Counted from the stretch's first letter, positions 46,024 through 58,916 are shown. The stretch is 64,000 nucleotides of DNA from Euryodendron excelsum (GCA_033060915.1 CM065378.1:39253501-39317500); one strand, 5' to 3'. Notes: generated by a model from the letters alone, not told the origin. Translations and numbers: made by a program.

Positions 46024-46309
46024 TAGTCTTACCTTTCTAGCACCATCAGTAGAAAAGTCCTTTGTCATTGAAAAATTATTAATTTTCTTAAACTCAGCAA
46101 GAAATAAACTAATTGGTGCAAAACGCATGGGAGTAAAATTAATTGAGAAATGAAAACTCATAAGAAAGGACTATATCAATAATTGTTAGTAGAATAAAAC
46201 TATACTGGCCGGTTGGATCGATCCTAATGGCAATGGGGGCGGGACTGCGGGCCTCCAAAATTTTTAAATTTCTCTTATATTCCCATAGATTTTTGTATAT
46301 TTAGAAACA

Positions 46310-46325
46310 AATATAGTGTAATGAC
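46310..46325 (+). other. Empty target site of the gypsy element
   Basis: ATATAGTGTAATGACT joins what in block A lies left (…ATATAGTG) and right (TAATGATT…) of the gypsy element, with one TAGTG. It is the pre-insertion state. Confidence 0.9.
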
Positions 46326-46614
46326 TCCCAAAATTTAAATTTTTTTACCTTACCCGCCTTTAAATAATTTTTTTTATCTTGACCCCCTTATGTAAAATTC
46401 TAGATCCACCATTGATCGATCCGACCGGAAGCCTTTGCTAGTTCGGTTCATTGTTTAGACTATTCATTGTTTGAATCGTCTAAAATGTAGCTAGTGATGC
46501 CTGAACTTGGGCATTTAGTGTTGCTACACCACCGACCAACAATTATTGAAACTCTATTTTTATATTAATTTTTAACAACATATATATAACAAACTTGCTA
46601 CACATGGGTACAAC

Positions 46615-47573
46615 CATAGTTACTAGAATTGAACCGGACTAGCTGGTTCAACCGGTTGGACCAAAAACCAAACCCTAAATCGGTTATGTTCAATTAGTTT
46701 ATCGAAAATGTATGTGAACCGAATTGAACTGAAAGAATCGGCCAATATTTTAAAAAATTGGTGAATGGGTCGGTATTTAGATAACTAGACGGTTTTTAAA
46801 AAAAAGTCAAAATAGCATAAATTGTGCCAGATGTAAAACTGTTTGTTTTTTTAGAAACATGTTTTTTATGGGCTTTTGATGAAAAATAGTATAAAAAAGT
46901 GAAGGCTTTAACTAAAACCAAAAAATAGAAAAAGAAAAAAGAATAAAGAGGAGGATAAAAAAAAACATAAGGTAAATAATGCACAATACTCACTCTCTTA
47001 CTTTGCATTATTTTCTCATTTTAAATTTATAAATATACATGCTTTTCAAATAATAATTAGATGATATATCGATATATATATATATATATTATAAAATAAT
47101 TATGAAAACGTATAAAATATAAACTAAAACTAAAAATAGAAAAATTAAAGATGAGAAAGAGAAGAGTATAGGGTGAAAAAAAGAAAAAAAAAGACTAGAC
47201 AAAAAATATTGAACATTATTTTCTTAATAATAAACATCATTGTCGAGTTTTATGCCATTTCTTTTAAAAATAAAAATACTAGTAACCATCATATTAAAAA
47301 ATATGAAATTAGAGTTAAAAATAAGTCCACTTGAATGTTTCTATACTTATTTATTTTTATACTTTTTCTTATAAAGTATTTATTATTTATACTTTGAGTT
47401 ATTATATGAACGAGAGTATCATTGAATTCATTGATGACCTTTTTAATTATTATTTTAATTCAAATATATTTTTATTATTTATCTGTTGTATAACCGATTG
47501 ACCCGATTAAACCAGTGAACCGTTAAACAAATCCATTGACTGGTTCAATCACTAGTACGGTTCTCATAACTAT
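46615..47573. mobile_element. MULE-like MITE (block B copy)
   Basis: The counterpart of 22306-23250, with GGGTACAAC at 46606-46614 and 47574-47582. The ends CATAGTTACTAG and, on the other strand, ATAGTTATGAG are inverted. Confidence 0.75.
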
Positions 47574-47988
47574 GGGTACAACCATTTAAGTTGTGGATAT
47601 AGTCATTCTTAAATTATATCTCATATCTTGTTAATTAAGTTGATAAACATTAATCATTAAATAATTATTAAAAGCATGGGTGGGTACACACACAAATTTG
47701 TAGAGAGATTATAATTAATACAAAATTTTAATTTAGGAGAGAGAGTGGAAAATTAGAGGGAGAGAATTGAAGGAAGGAGAAAGAGGGTACATATGGACTA
47801 AATGAAAGAATGAGCGAAGGAAGGAGAAAGAGTGTACATATGGAGTAAATGAAAGAATTGAAGGAGAGAGCGAATGTACAAGTTAGGAACATTAATTGGA
47901 CTTAAATTGTTGTATCCAATTATGTGAGAAGTTTGGTGTAGATATAGAATCTCCCCTTAATCAATGAAGAAAGAGAAATTTAGGATAT

Positions 47989-48019
<31 letters not shown>

Positions 48020-48049
48020 TATCTTAATATGTTGAAATAATGAAGAGAG

Positions 48050-48830
48050 ATGGCTGCTGGTAAGTCTGGTCATATCTACTTGACAGATTTCTTCTTGAGA
48101 AATTTCTTTGCAATGGCAGATATCATCAAGTTGGTCATTGCAGTTATTCTTTTGTGCCTCCTTAGCAAAGGTGTCTCTTGTCACCCTTCGCTTCATAGTT
48201 GCTGTCTGTTCCTCCTACATTTTATTTTCTGTGTGTACTAAAAGCCTTTTTTTTTTTTTTTAATGACGTGGAACGCCTCTAGGTAGCGCCTCCGTGGTCA
48301 TCCAAGTCAATTGTGCTCTCCACAAAATTGATGAGGATTCAAATCCACCGACTGACCCGGTGCATGGGGAAGGGGCTCTCTTACGTTACCCAGTTTTACC
48401 CTCCAAGGGTGAGCAATGAAGTCTTTCAAATTCTAAAAGAATTAAAAATTGAAGGAAGAAAAAGAAATCACTTCTCATCGCGTTTTCTCAAGGTCATGTC
48501 AAAATTGTAGGCTCTAGCCAATGCTCTGTGAAAAATATCAGTGTATCCATAGCCCGAACTGGAAAAGTGATACAAGGAAAGTCAGAATGGAATGTGACGG
48601 TGATTAATAAGTGCAAGCGTCCACAATCACGAATAACCCTCGCTTGCAAGGGATTTCAATCTGTTAAAAAGGTCGACCCTGCGATATTTCAGAAGAAGAA
48701 CGGCAGGAGCAGCGACCACAATTGTCTCCTGATTCAAGGTCGGCGACTGAAAGGACTTGGTTCGGTCATCTTCTCTTATGCTTGGAACATGCTCTTTCTA
48801 TTAATGCCAGTCTCATCTCTAGTTCACTGA
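48050..48830 (+). CDS. TPD1-like secreted protein, block B copy
   Basis: The paralogue of the gene at 23686. Exon 1 ends at 48170, exon 2 is 48511-48830, with the same frame, a signal peptide from the inner ATG at 48113 and four cysteines. Four bases just after the splice site are missing, so the donor is GTGTCT where block A has GTAAGAG. That is a weaker match to the donor consensus; if unused, exon 1 runs into stops. The acceptor is TGTAG instead of TGCAG. Exon 2 is open and differs from block A at eight residues (for example N/S after the first Ser, V/A in SIARTG, Q/R in QSRIT, N/I in VIFSY). It may be active, weakly spliced or on the way to a pseudogene. Confidence 0.7.
48247..48430 (-). 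repeat. SINE-like insert in the TPD1-like intron (block B)
   Basis: The counterpart of 23885-24060, with a longer T run at the left edge. It shows that the insertion predates the duplication. Confidence 0.35.
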
Positions 48831-49011
48831 TGAAAAAAAGAAAAAGAAAAAGGGGATTCTCCATCTCCTTAATAAAAAAATCATGCCTTTATGAATAAGA
48901 TTTGAAGTGAGAACACAGTTTGATTAATGTTCATGTTATGGTCTAGTTCCTTCATTGAATATGGTCAAGTCCCTCACACATAAACGGAAGGCAAAAATAA
49001 AAGGTTAATTA

Positions 49012-49443
49012 TCATTTCTTCCTCTTGGTAGGTGGCTGAGGAATCTCTTCATCTTCCTCTTCCTCTTCCTCTTCTTCCCCATCATCATCATCATCACCGT
49101 CGTTGTCATCATCATCATCGTCCTCCCCACTTCCACCATCACCATTAGCCTCAAGCTAATCTTCTGGATCACCTTTGTTGTCAACGTTTCCATCTTGACC
49201 TGACAATTCATCCTCACCATCATCCTCAACTGCATAGTCATCCTGATCATCTCCATCTCTATCTCCATCTGCATCTCCATCATGCTCGTCACCATCTGAG
49301 GAGAAGAAGAATGGCAAGAAATCATGACTTGGGAAAATAACCCCTCTGAAGAACCTCGAGAGAATCTGAAACCAGTACCACCCACAGATGATGAAGTTCG
49401 ACAGGTTGACCTGGGAACGGAAGGCGACCCTCGCCCAATCTTC
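49012..49443 (-). pseudogene. Acidic-tail protein exon, block B copy with nonsense codon
   Basis: The counterpart of 24638-25048. The frame is kept from the acceptor to the final TGA and the acidic tail is 7 codons longer through Asp/Glu codon expansion. A TAG stands in the tail (plus-strand CTA at about 49155), where block A has CAG (Gln). The product would lose the last third, including PPTKRKK. The first 160 bases are identical to block A. It may still give a shorter protein; loss of function is likely but not proven. Confidence 0.5.
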
Positions 49444-52400
49444 CTAAGTGCCAGGCTAATCGAATGTTTCAATTATTCAAAAAGCAAAAACAATTTTCGT
49501 AGTAGCACGAGCAAAATGGAAGGAGTTTAAACTGCGAAATTGGGGTTGTGGGAGAGCAATAAAAACCTTGTGTTGCTAGGCGAAGCAGCGGAGAACTTGT
49601 TCCGCAATTAAACGGTTCTGCAAGTTTCCCTCATTTAATACCCCCTACTTAGGGAACGAGTACAACGGGAGGTCAAAGTGACGAGACACCGGAATCCAAG
49701 GAAGTAATTTTATATATTAGTCCATTTTTTATCCCATCTAATCTTATCACATCATAATATTATTTATCTCAATTATTTCTTTATAATCTTATAATATTAC
49801 TTATTCTCGTAATTCAATCCTCCAGTTTGTCCTAAGATTATGTTGTAGACAATCAACAGTACCACTGAAAATATAAGAATGATTCAGAGCAAGTTAGGCA
49901 TGATTGATAACTTTGGATAGTGTAAATGCTGCTGTCATAATAATTAGAAAATTGGCTATCTAATGGAGGAATGTCATTTAAACTTGTGCCTGATATATTT
50001 AGGACAACTAATATATGCAAAAAATTAAAAGACTAAAATTATTACACTGTACAGATGGTTTGAATTAGAGAATAGAGAGGTAGGAATAATAGAAGACCAA
50101 TGAAAACGATAGGGTGTATGAAAAAGAAGGTCAGAGCAGTACTAAACAGAGAAATAATGGAAGGAGTTTCAAGGGGTGAATTGGACAATGTTTAAGCGAC
50201 ACTGTTGACTATTGTTGGGTAAAGACATTTCTAAGATGTGTCCAAATTGCAAATAAATGTTCAAATTGAGCTATCTAATTGAGGAATTTCATTTAAACCT
50301 TGTATGTTTAGGACAACTATTATGTGCAAAAAAAAATTAAATGACTGAAATTATTACAATTTTTAGTGGTTCAAATTATAGAGGTAGGAATGACAAAAGA
50401 CCAACGTAAAGGGTAGGTTCATATGAAAAAAAAAGGACAAAGTAGTAGTGTTGCACTAAACCTAGGTTTTTTTTTTTTTAGTTCCGAGTTTAGTTATGAT
50501 TCACTAGGAATTATGACCACTTCTCCAATTTGTCAAAGATGGGTAAAAACTCTTGGTATTCTTTTAGGAAGTCAAAAGTTTAATTATTGTCAAGTATAAA
50601 AGTTGGCTGCAAGAAATTTATTTCTTGTAAATATCATAATTTCGGAATGGATAGTCTGTCTTTGACCGGATTAAAAAAGAAATTAGTCAAAATGGACACA
50701 AATTGAACCAAACAATCTTAATTGCTGAAAAAAAAAAAAAAAACATGTTATATTATTTCCAATTAAAGAGCTAAAGCCCGGCTTGTGTGGCAGAAAATCA
50801 TCAAAAAATTTATGCCGACATAAACCGTGACTATCAAGCAGCCTGCTTCTCAACTTAATTATGCCATCCCAGACTCTCTTCAATCTCATTCCCGCCATCC
50901 CTTTCTTACTGCTTCAGAGCCCCACTTTAAGGGATATAGCTTAAACTAATTACAGACGTAGCTCTACTTGCTAATTAACTCAGGTCCTGCTTTTATTGGG
51001 GACCAAATCACACACGAAGGACGGGGATCTGTGGCTTTATGCATTAGATTGACTCAACCGCAATGTGATGCAAAACTATGGGGCACCCACCATGGGCTGG
51101 CTTGAGATTTCTTGCCGGAGGAGAAATAAGATCATTCTGGAATCAGAAGGGAGAGAGAACAAAAAATAAATAAATAAAATAAAATACAAGAAGGCTTGTT
51201 AAAAATTGCAATGAGACTTTTTTTTTTTTTTTTTGGAGAAAAAAAAGGTAGTTACAAATACACTCCATAAATTATAACTTAGTACTATTAAATTTCTCTA
51301 AACTTTAAAACGTAACATGTTGATCATATGATCTGTAAAATTTGTGTCAATCAAAACCTTCTATTCAATCTATTAATCAAGTGAATGAAAAATTGTGAAG
51401 TGACTTGCAAAAAATATGAGCTTATTATACTTTAATTGATCTTATCTTTTTGTGATAATTATCTAACAACTGAAATGTATTTTAACATGATATATAAGTA
51501 TATGGACAATTTTAGGGGTGTTTTAGTCATTAGACAATTATTAAAAGAAAATGTCAATTTAAGTATAAAATTATACTTTTGTGAACACGTGCATATCATG
51601 ATAATTTTCTATTTATTTTCTTAAAATGACATATAAATATATGGGCAATTCAAAGGGTATCTCATTCATTAAATAATTATTAAAGAAAGTGAAGGTCAAT
51701 TTAGGTATAAAATAAAACTTTTGTGTACCACGATAAATTTTTTTACTTAGTTTCTTAAAAGATTAATAACATAATATATTGATTAATACAAATTGGTAGT
51801 TTAAGTTATTAATATATCACATTTTAGTGTTTATGAGGATTTAGTGATACTAAGTTATGATTCAAGTCCTGTTTTTGTAGTTACTTCAAAAGAAAAAAGA
51901 GAACGCACACTCGCATCAATTTTAAAAATAAGGAGGCATGCATACCCTTGCAGCCTGTTTGAAACTTGGAGAAAGAAAGGCAAGGAAAAGAGAGGGAAAG
52001 AGAAAATGAAAGAAAATCATTTTTGCTTACTTGTTTGAGTTTGTAAAGAAAGTGAAAGGAAAAATAGAAAGAAATAAGAGAGAGGGAAAGAGAGGAAGTT
52101 ATTTGAAAAATTTCCTGTCTTTTCCATTCTCTTTCTAAAATCAAGTAGGAAAAGAAAAATAAAAAAAATAGTTTTTTTTTTTCTTTTTTCATCCCTTCTC
52201 CAAGTTTCAAACTATAGTAATTAATCTTATACCGATACCAGGAATATCGGTCGGTGCGTACCGTACTAGCCTTCATCCGGTACAAATAAATGGTGATACT
52301 GTAGCGGCTAAGGTACTGATCAATATCGGCCAATACCGGACAATACCGACAATATCGGTAGTACCAAAAATACCAAATGGTACTAATTTTGTGTAAATTA

Positions 52401-52769
52401 TTTTAAAATAATTTAATTTTATTCTCTTTTGATGGTAATTGTCAATTAAAATTTATTTTAGGTATAAACTAGATAACAATGTCTTTTAATTATTTTTAAA
52501 TATACATTTAGGTTGAATAACACATTTGAACTCTTGATATTTTAAATATATATATTTTTATTGCATATAATATTTATGACAATAAATTCGATATGGTACC
52601 TAATATTGTATAGATACCGATACATATCATACTAATAATAAAAATAATATTTTAACTGATATATTAATAATAAAAATAATATTTTAACCTGCACAAAATT
52701 GATAATTATGTTTCAAACATGTCAGGCACCCTAGTTCGCCGTCCTATGGGGCGCCCCCGACTCACTTTT
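49444..52769. other. AT-rich non-coding stretch of block B
   Basis: The counterpart of 25049-28406. No gene is seen. It has the same poly-T and poly-A runs in altered length and the GGTATCGG-like words near 52230-52380. Confidence 0.5.
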
Positions 52770-52877
52770 GCCCAGGTCGTGGATTCATTTAGGTCAGTGT
52801 ATAACAACTGACATGTGCCATGCTCAAGGTGAGCCGCGCGCATATTATAACTTCTCTAATACATACAGCTGTTTCCA
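52770..52877. other. 108-bp block identical in A and B (B copy)
   Basis: Identical to 28407-28514; see that entry. Confidence 0.7.
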
Positions 52878-54123
52878 GCCTATACAAAGACTTAATCCAT
52901 GAATTCTTTACTGAGGTTTAAACATGTGACCAGCCCACAGAAAATATGTTACCGTATCATGTTATTATTTTAATATGATATAACGAAATAATATATAGTC
53001 ATATAAGTATTTAAAATTATAATTATCTTATTTTTGGTTAAAAAATTTAAATTTTAAATACAACACTCTTAATAATTATAATATACATGATTATGTAATT
53101 TTAATTTATTAATCTGTTATATCGCATCAGCATAATAACGTGATACCTGGTATATAATATTTTCTCACATAGCACCTCCACCCACTGAAATTACAGCTGG
53201 GCAATGTGCTTTGTTTGTTTGAAAAGTGTATATTAACTATACTGATATAATATAAAAGCCTCTAGTACAAATACCTATAGAATAAAATTTAACAAAAATA
53301 TAATAGTAGGAATGCTTTATTATTTACATATAAAAATATACAATAATATAAAATCTAACTGTAAAAAAAATATATAATATAGATGTTTTCAAGACACTTT
53401 TGAACTTATAATTTTAAAAATTAATGCTCTCACGCATCCCCATTTGCTTCTGCTCTGTGTAACTTAGTATGTATCAATAGTTTGAAATAAGGAGGCATAT
53501 GTATCACTTAAAAAACAATTGATTTTTTAAAATAAAAATGGCAATTTGATTGTTCAAAGATAGAAGAGAATTTAGGAGGGGCAATTTTGACAATATCCTA
53601 GAGAAAGAGCAGGTTCGGCTTAAGCAAGTTTGAATTTTTTTTATTTCATTCAGCGATTAAGAGTGTTCAAGTCAACTTACACATAATTTAATTAATTTTC
53701 TCTTTGGTTCGGTTAAACGCAAATCATTTATACCGGGACTATAAAATTTACAGAGATAAATTTTTTATGGCTAACTTGATCCCGTATTTGGCTATTCTTG
53801 ACCTCTAAAAAGAAGACCAAGAACTTAGTCAACTAACTAACCCAGATGGTTACATCAAGTCTAGATTTATCCAAATGTAAAGCTAGCTAACACTAGGTGA
53901 CCATCTGTCCAAAGCTTTTGATTTTAACTAAAATTCCTGGTTTTTCATAGGTTCTTAGAAAGATGGTTGCAAATAATGAGAAGTTTTTATTTTTTTGTCA
54001 CACCCTGTGGGAGAGAAGAAGGGGAGTCGAAACCTATTACACGAGGACGCTTCTGACGTAATGGGCTGCCCGGCTCTTCAAAACACGAGTAAATCATCAA
54101 AATGGAGTATCTACCACGTACGG

Positions 54124-55336
54124 TTTTTTTTTACCAAACTAATTTTTTTTTTAAAAATTATTTTTCAAATCATGAATTTTTTAAATTTATTTTGTAAATA
54201 AGATAAAGTGTGGCTCTGAACCACGCTTCTTGTAGAGAGAGAAATGTAGAGAGAGAGAAAAGGAAAGAGTTTTGGAGAGAGAAAAAGAGAGGCTGAGAAG
54301 AGGAGAGAGAGAGGGAGAGGGGAGGGGAGGGAAGGAGTTTGAGAGAGAGAAAAAGGGCGGTTGAGAGAGAGAAAAAGAGAGAGAGAGAGAGAGGGGAGGA
54401 GTTTTTTAGAGAAGAGAAGAGATAGGAGAGGGTTTTTAGAGAGAGAAAAAGGACAGCTGAGAGAGAGGAGAGAGGATGAGTTTTAGAAAGAGAAAAATTG
54501 AAGTTGGCGTGAATTTTTTTTCTCTCTTCTCTGTTTTTATTTTTAATACTTGAGTTGGGTCTCTCTTGCATATCTAAAAATTATAATATTTTTAAAATTT
54601 TTATTATTTTTTATTTTAAAAAATTTAAAATAATAAAAATAGACATTTTAAAACTATTATCAAACAATGCTGGAAATATAATATAAAATATAAATAAAAT
54701 AAATTAAAGTTTTTACAAATAATCATGTTTAATTTTTTGAAACAGAATAAACATATTTAATTATTGTGTTTAGAAATATAAATATAAATGATAGATAACC
54801 TATAATATTTTTGAAATTCTTATTATTTTAAAAATAACAAAAATTTTTAAAATTCAAAATTCTAAAAATTATTTTAAAAATAATTTTTAAGGTCTGAGGT
54901 GTGAAATTAATATTTTTCACGTACTCAGATAGGTCCGACTACAATCGTCGCACGCGTGATTCGGTTTCAAAGCAATGCAATAAAAACTCAACCCAAAAAT
55001 AGAAGTAAAGAGAGAAAGTCACACTAGCCTCACTTTTTCGTCTCTCTCAAACTCCTCTCCTCTCTCTCTTTGCTTTTTTCTCTCTAGCCGTCCTTTTTCT
55101 CTCTCCAAAACTCTCCCCTCTCTCCATCTCTCTCTCTCCCCTCTCCTCTTCTTTCTCTTTTTCTCCCTCCAAAATCCCTTCCCTCTTTCTCTCCCTCGAT
55201 ATTTCTCTCTCCATAAGAGCTACAGGTGAAGCGTGATTAAGAATCACGCCCTACCCTTATTTAGGGAATAAATTTAAAAACTTTATGATTTGGGGAAAAT
55301 AAATTTAAAAAAAAACATTAATTTGGTAAAAAAGAA
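54124..55336. mobile_element. Long-inverted-repeat element with GA/CT-rich arms (block B)
   Basis: The counterpart of 29714-30948. Left arm to about 54520, right arm from about 54990. The GA-rich sub-repeats have changed in number and order compared with block A. Non-coding. Confidence 0.7.
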
Positions 55337-55538
55337 ACCAGATGTAGCCTCAATGCAATCCCTAGTTCTACTTTCCCCAAGTGCTTAATTCATATTAAAT
55401 AAGACTCAAACTCCAAAGGAAGCTTTTTGACATTATTACAGAAAACCATAGTGGATGATTCAATGGCATTATTAGACGGTCATACATATTATCTGAATTG
55501 GAAAAAGAGAAAAATAACAAGAATGCTTCAAGAGCTAG

Positions 55539-56016
55539 CTAGGCACGGTGATAACTTAGCATAGTGTAAACCGTCTGTGCTGCTGTCAGAAAAATTAGAA
55601 AACCGGCTACCCCCAGAGAAATAATTTTCCAAGGGTCTTTGAAATACTCATTCATCAGTGTCGCCGTCCAACTGCGCCATTTTTGGTTGTAATGTTGACT
55701 CAGGCTACGGGACACCTCGGACAGATAGTAATTGCCAGGGTCAAAAGCTATTTCCTTTCGAAGTATTTTCTGTTTCTGTTTCCTCTTCATCATCATCATT
55801 TTCTGTTTCCTCTTCCTGTTCATCATCATCATTTTTTGTTTCCTCTTCGTCGTCGTCATCATGATCTTCGGGGCCTGGTCGTGGTCGTCGTGCCTGAGCT
55901 TCAACTTGTCGTCTCAGATCCTCGAGGCGTCGTCTCCGCTCCTCACGACTTTCAGAAATGCTTCGTTGTCGTGACATAGATTCCGGGAGAGCATGATTCC
56001 CTGCAATCGGTGCCAT
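55539..56016 (-). pseudogene. DUF247 pseudogene with large internal deletion
   Basis: The counterpart of the gene at 31155-32867. The first 80 or so codons (MAPIAGNHALPESMSRQRS, Asp/Glu runs) are joined directly to the last 70 codons (LRKEIAFDPGNYYLSEV to the C-terminal membrane segment). About 1.2 kb is missing, including nearly all of the DUF247 domain. The joint lies in a TTTTCTGTTTC repeat and shifts the frame, so the N-terminal reading ends after TSKGNSF. It can make no DUF247 protein. Confidence 0.9.
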
Positions 56017-56118
56017 CTTCTTCTGTAGTGCAAGAGCTTAAGGAGCAAGATGCAGACAGAGGAGTCTTGGCAAAGATGGCAGAAGTGGGTGCAGGTGGAT
56101 GGATGCAGACATTAGTCA

Positions 56119-58411
56119 AAGATCAAAACTTAGTCGACGTTGACCCGGCAAAAAAACAAACTTAGTCGACTTTGACGAGCAAGCACATGGTGCATTGGCA
56201 TCAAGATCAAGTAAACTCGCTTTTCCAAACTCCCTAACAGTCAACAAATATAAAATAAATAAAAAAAAAAATTTATCCTGAATAAACAAATAAATAAATA
56301 AACTCACAGAATGAATAAACAAACAAATACATTGAGTAAGATCATAAATAAGTAAATTATAATGAATAAACTGAGAAATAAATATGATGAATTGAATGTA
56401 AATTGTTACAATTTGAAGCCTTTCCAATTTGAGTTTCTCCCTCCTCCTTAATTATTATTTTCTGTTACATTCTTGTATTCTATTTAATACATGCATATAT
56501 ATTATATAAATACTTTGGCAAGCTTCGTAATTCTTCTGACTACTATTTTGGTCTACTTTCATCAGTGAACATTGTCGATCGACATGGTCCATAGATTAGG
56601 TTTCATTGTACCATGGAAACTATTGGCCTTTAACCTAATTTTGTTGAATATTGTCCTCTACTATATTCTTAATATTAGCTATTGTGTAGATCTGTGTGTT
56701 GTTGCAAATATAAATTCAGAATGCAAAATTGTATAATGTAGAAATTTTGATATTCAAACTTACAAAATATAAAAAAAAAATCCAAATTATAGAATGATCA
56801 ATACTAGCGGTCGACACTATGTAGTATGTTCCTAAGAAAAAATTCACCCACCACTAGTGATTATGATTAAATAAATGCTTGCCTCCTAAGATACAATAAG
56901 CTAGTCCAACACAAAAGCAGCATTATAATTCGTATATCTGCAAATCAAAACTATGATGGGCTCTCTCTTAGTGTAATAGGAACTTTTGAAAGAAAAAAGA
57001 AATAAAATGCAAAAATAAAGAGTACTTATAGACACTATATAGTTTATTAAGAATAGTCATCAATTACCTTTAAAATGTGTCTATTCGGAATAACATTACC
57101 AACCGTCACAATTCTACCATCACAATTCTGTGTAATGACTGTTTAAAAAAGTCATCGGTTAAACGTTACTTTCTAATTGTTACAACTATATGATTTAAAT
57201 TTTAAATTTAAATCTAGAGAGACATAAAAATTAAGGCCGCGTTTGGTTGTGTTGGACACTTTATAGTTAATTTCTTATTTACTACTTTATAAATTTGAGC
57301 AAATGACTGTATAAAATTAATCTTCTCGTTGACATTAATTCATCGATATATGTACCCACTCAAGCACAAACTTTCGAACAATTACTGCATTTTCATTGAT
57401 TCCACATCTTTCTCTTTCAACTATATTCTTAATTTTTTGTTATAACAACTTAAGTTGATATTAGATAGATCGAAGCAGATTGGTTTTTGCAGCAAAATGA
57501 GGCACGTATACGGAGTAAAAACAAATGGTAGGCAATCTCCTTAGTTTTACTTCTTAAAGGATTAGTTCCATACGTGCAATACGAAATTATTGATAGTGAA
57601 ATTTGATTTCTTATGTTTGACGTTTTTATGTTAATGCGACCATGCTCTCAGAAAGCCATGTATGCTTTTGAGTTTGGTTTTCGTATTAGCATGTCCACGA
57701 GAGATGCGATAACGACTTCTTGATGGGTAGTAATGTTATTACACAAATATATAAGTCAATAATTCTAATTTCTCCTTCCTTAGCACCAAAAAAAAAAAAA
57801 CAGAAAAAGAAAGAAGAAAGTAGATACGGGCCACAATGAATTCAAATAAACACATCTTTTTTCGACAAAACAAAAAGCTGGTGTTGGACATATCTCATAT
57901 TTCTAGCTTATAATTAATAGTTTATTTTTGAAGTGTTGTCTGGCTCACTATTAGAAAGTTGTGTAAAAAAACTACTAACCAAACGACCACTTAAAAAAAC
58001 AACTTATAGACTTTACACATTTTTATAAAATGTCATTTAAAAATGTTACTTTTAAAAATTACTTATAATTTATTGCTTATAGGTTCTAAGTTGCTGTGAA
58101 AACTGAAAACATGTATGGAATTGTGGCACACTTTTAGTAATATCTAAGGCAACTGGACAGCAAACTCTAAATAGTGGGTAATTTTTTTTTTTTTTTTGGT
58201 TCATCGGAAGGATAAATAATGGGTAACTTAAATGGCATATTTTGCCCTTGTAGCGTAGGAGTCCAGTAGCTCTCACATCAATTATTGTAACCTGCCACCC
58301 AAGCTAGCATATTAATTAACATTAACATTTCATTTCTCATTCACTAGCCAAACAGCTCTCCAATTAGGTAACTTAGGATAACGTAAAAATTCAGTCAGCA
58401 ATTCAGTAAAC
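56119..58411. other. Non-coding stretch after block B
   Basis: No gene is seen. TTAGTCGAC-TTGAC words recur at 56130-56175. At 57237 a GGCCGCGTTTGGTTGTG start and at 57985 an ACCAAACGACC end may frame a hAT-like MITE of 750 bp, without a clear target duplication. The segment 57309-57363 matches 34421-34475. Confidence 0.4.
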
Positions 58412-58606
58412 TAAGGGTATTTGGAAGCTTTTTTTTTTTTTTTTTAGCAGTTTATATCTTTTTAAAATTTTGTTTGGCACCTTATTTAAAAATGCTACTT
58501 TTAGAACTAACTTAAGTTTTAAAAAATTACTTAAAAACGCGACTTTTTGAAACTAGTTTAAACTTTTAACTTATGTCTTTTTAAAGTTACAATCCAAACA
58601 CTCCTT
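58412..58606. mobile_element. MITE candidate with inverted ends
   Basis: The left end AAGGGTATTTGGAAGC and, on the other strand, the right end AAGGAGTGTTTGGATTG are similar. The interior is T/A-rich, 195 bp. No clear target duplication is seen. Confidence 0.4.
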
Positions 58607-58689
58607 ATGAGAGACAATTTCTTAAGTTCTTCGTGTGGTAAAAAATTTATAACATTTGAATGACCAAAATTATATGTGCAACAATTCTA

Positions 58690-58916
58690 TTGAGGGCCTA
58701 TTTGGTGAAATTTATGTTGAGCTTTTTTAAGTTGAGTTTTATGGCTTATAAGTAAAAAAAAAGTTTATTTTTTTGACTTTTTTTTTTGTTTTGTTTTTAT
58801 AACCTAATATAAAAAATACAAAAAATAAAAATAAAGCCAAAAAAAATAACTTTCTTTTTTAAAAATTAAAAAAACTAACTTGAAAAAACTTGACAAAAAA
58901 CCTTACCGAACGAGCC
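58690..58916. mobile_element. MITE candidate, hAT-like
   Basis: Left end GAGGGCCTATTTGGTG, right end CCTTACCGAACGAGCCC (reverse complement GGGCTCGTTCGGTAAGG). The interior has runs of A and T. The target duplication is not clear. Confidence 0.45.

Larger units (their letters stand above)
42745..56118. repeat. Block B of the local segmental duplication
   Basis: This is the second copy of block A in direct orientation. It lacks the A-only 4.8-kb stretch and the gypsy insertion, and about 1.2 kb of the DUF247 gene is deleted. Its left edge is seen at 42745, where similarity to window position 1 begins. Its right edge is at about 56118, after which A and B differ. A short further match (34421-34475 with 57309-57363) suggests the original unit reached a little further right. 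Confidence 0.9.

Noticed and set aside
56116..56427. 103-codon hydrophobic frame (-)
   Set aside because: AT-rich sequence without signal, family or conservation.
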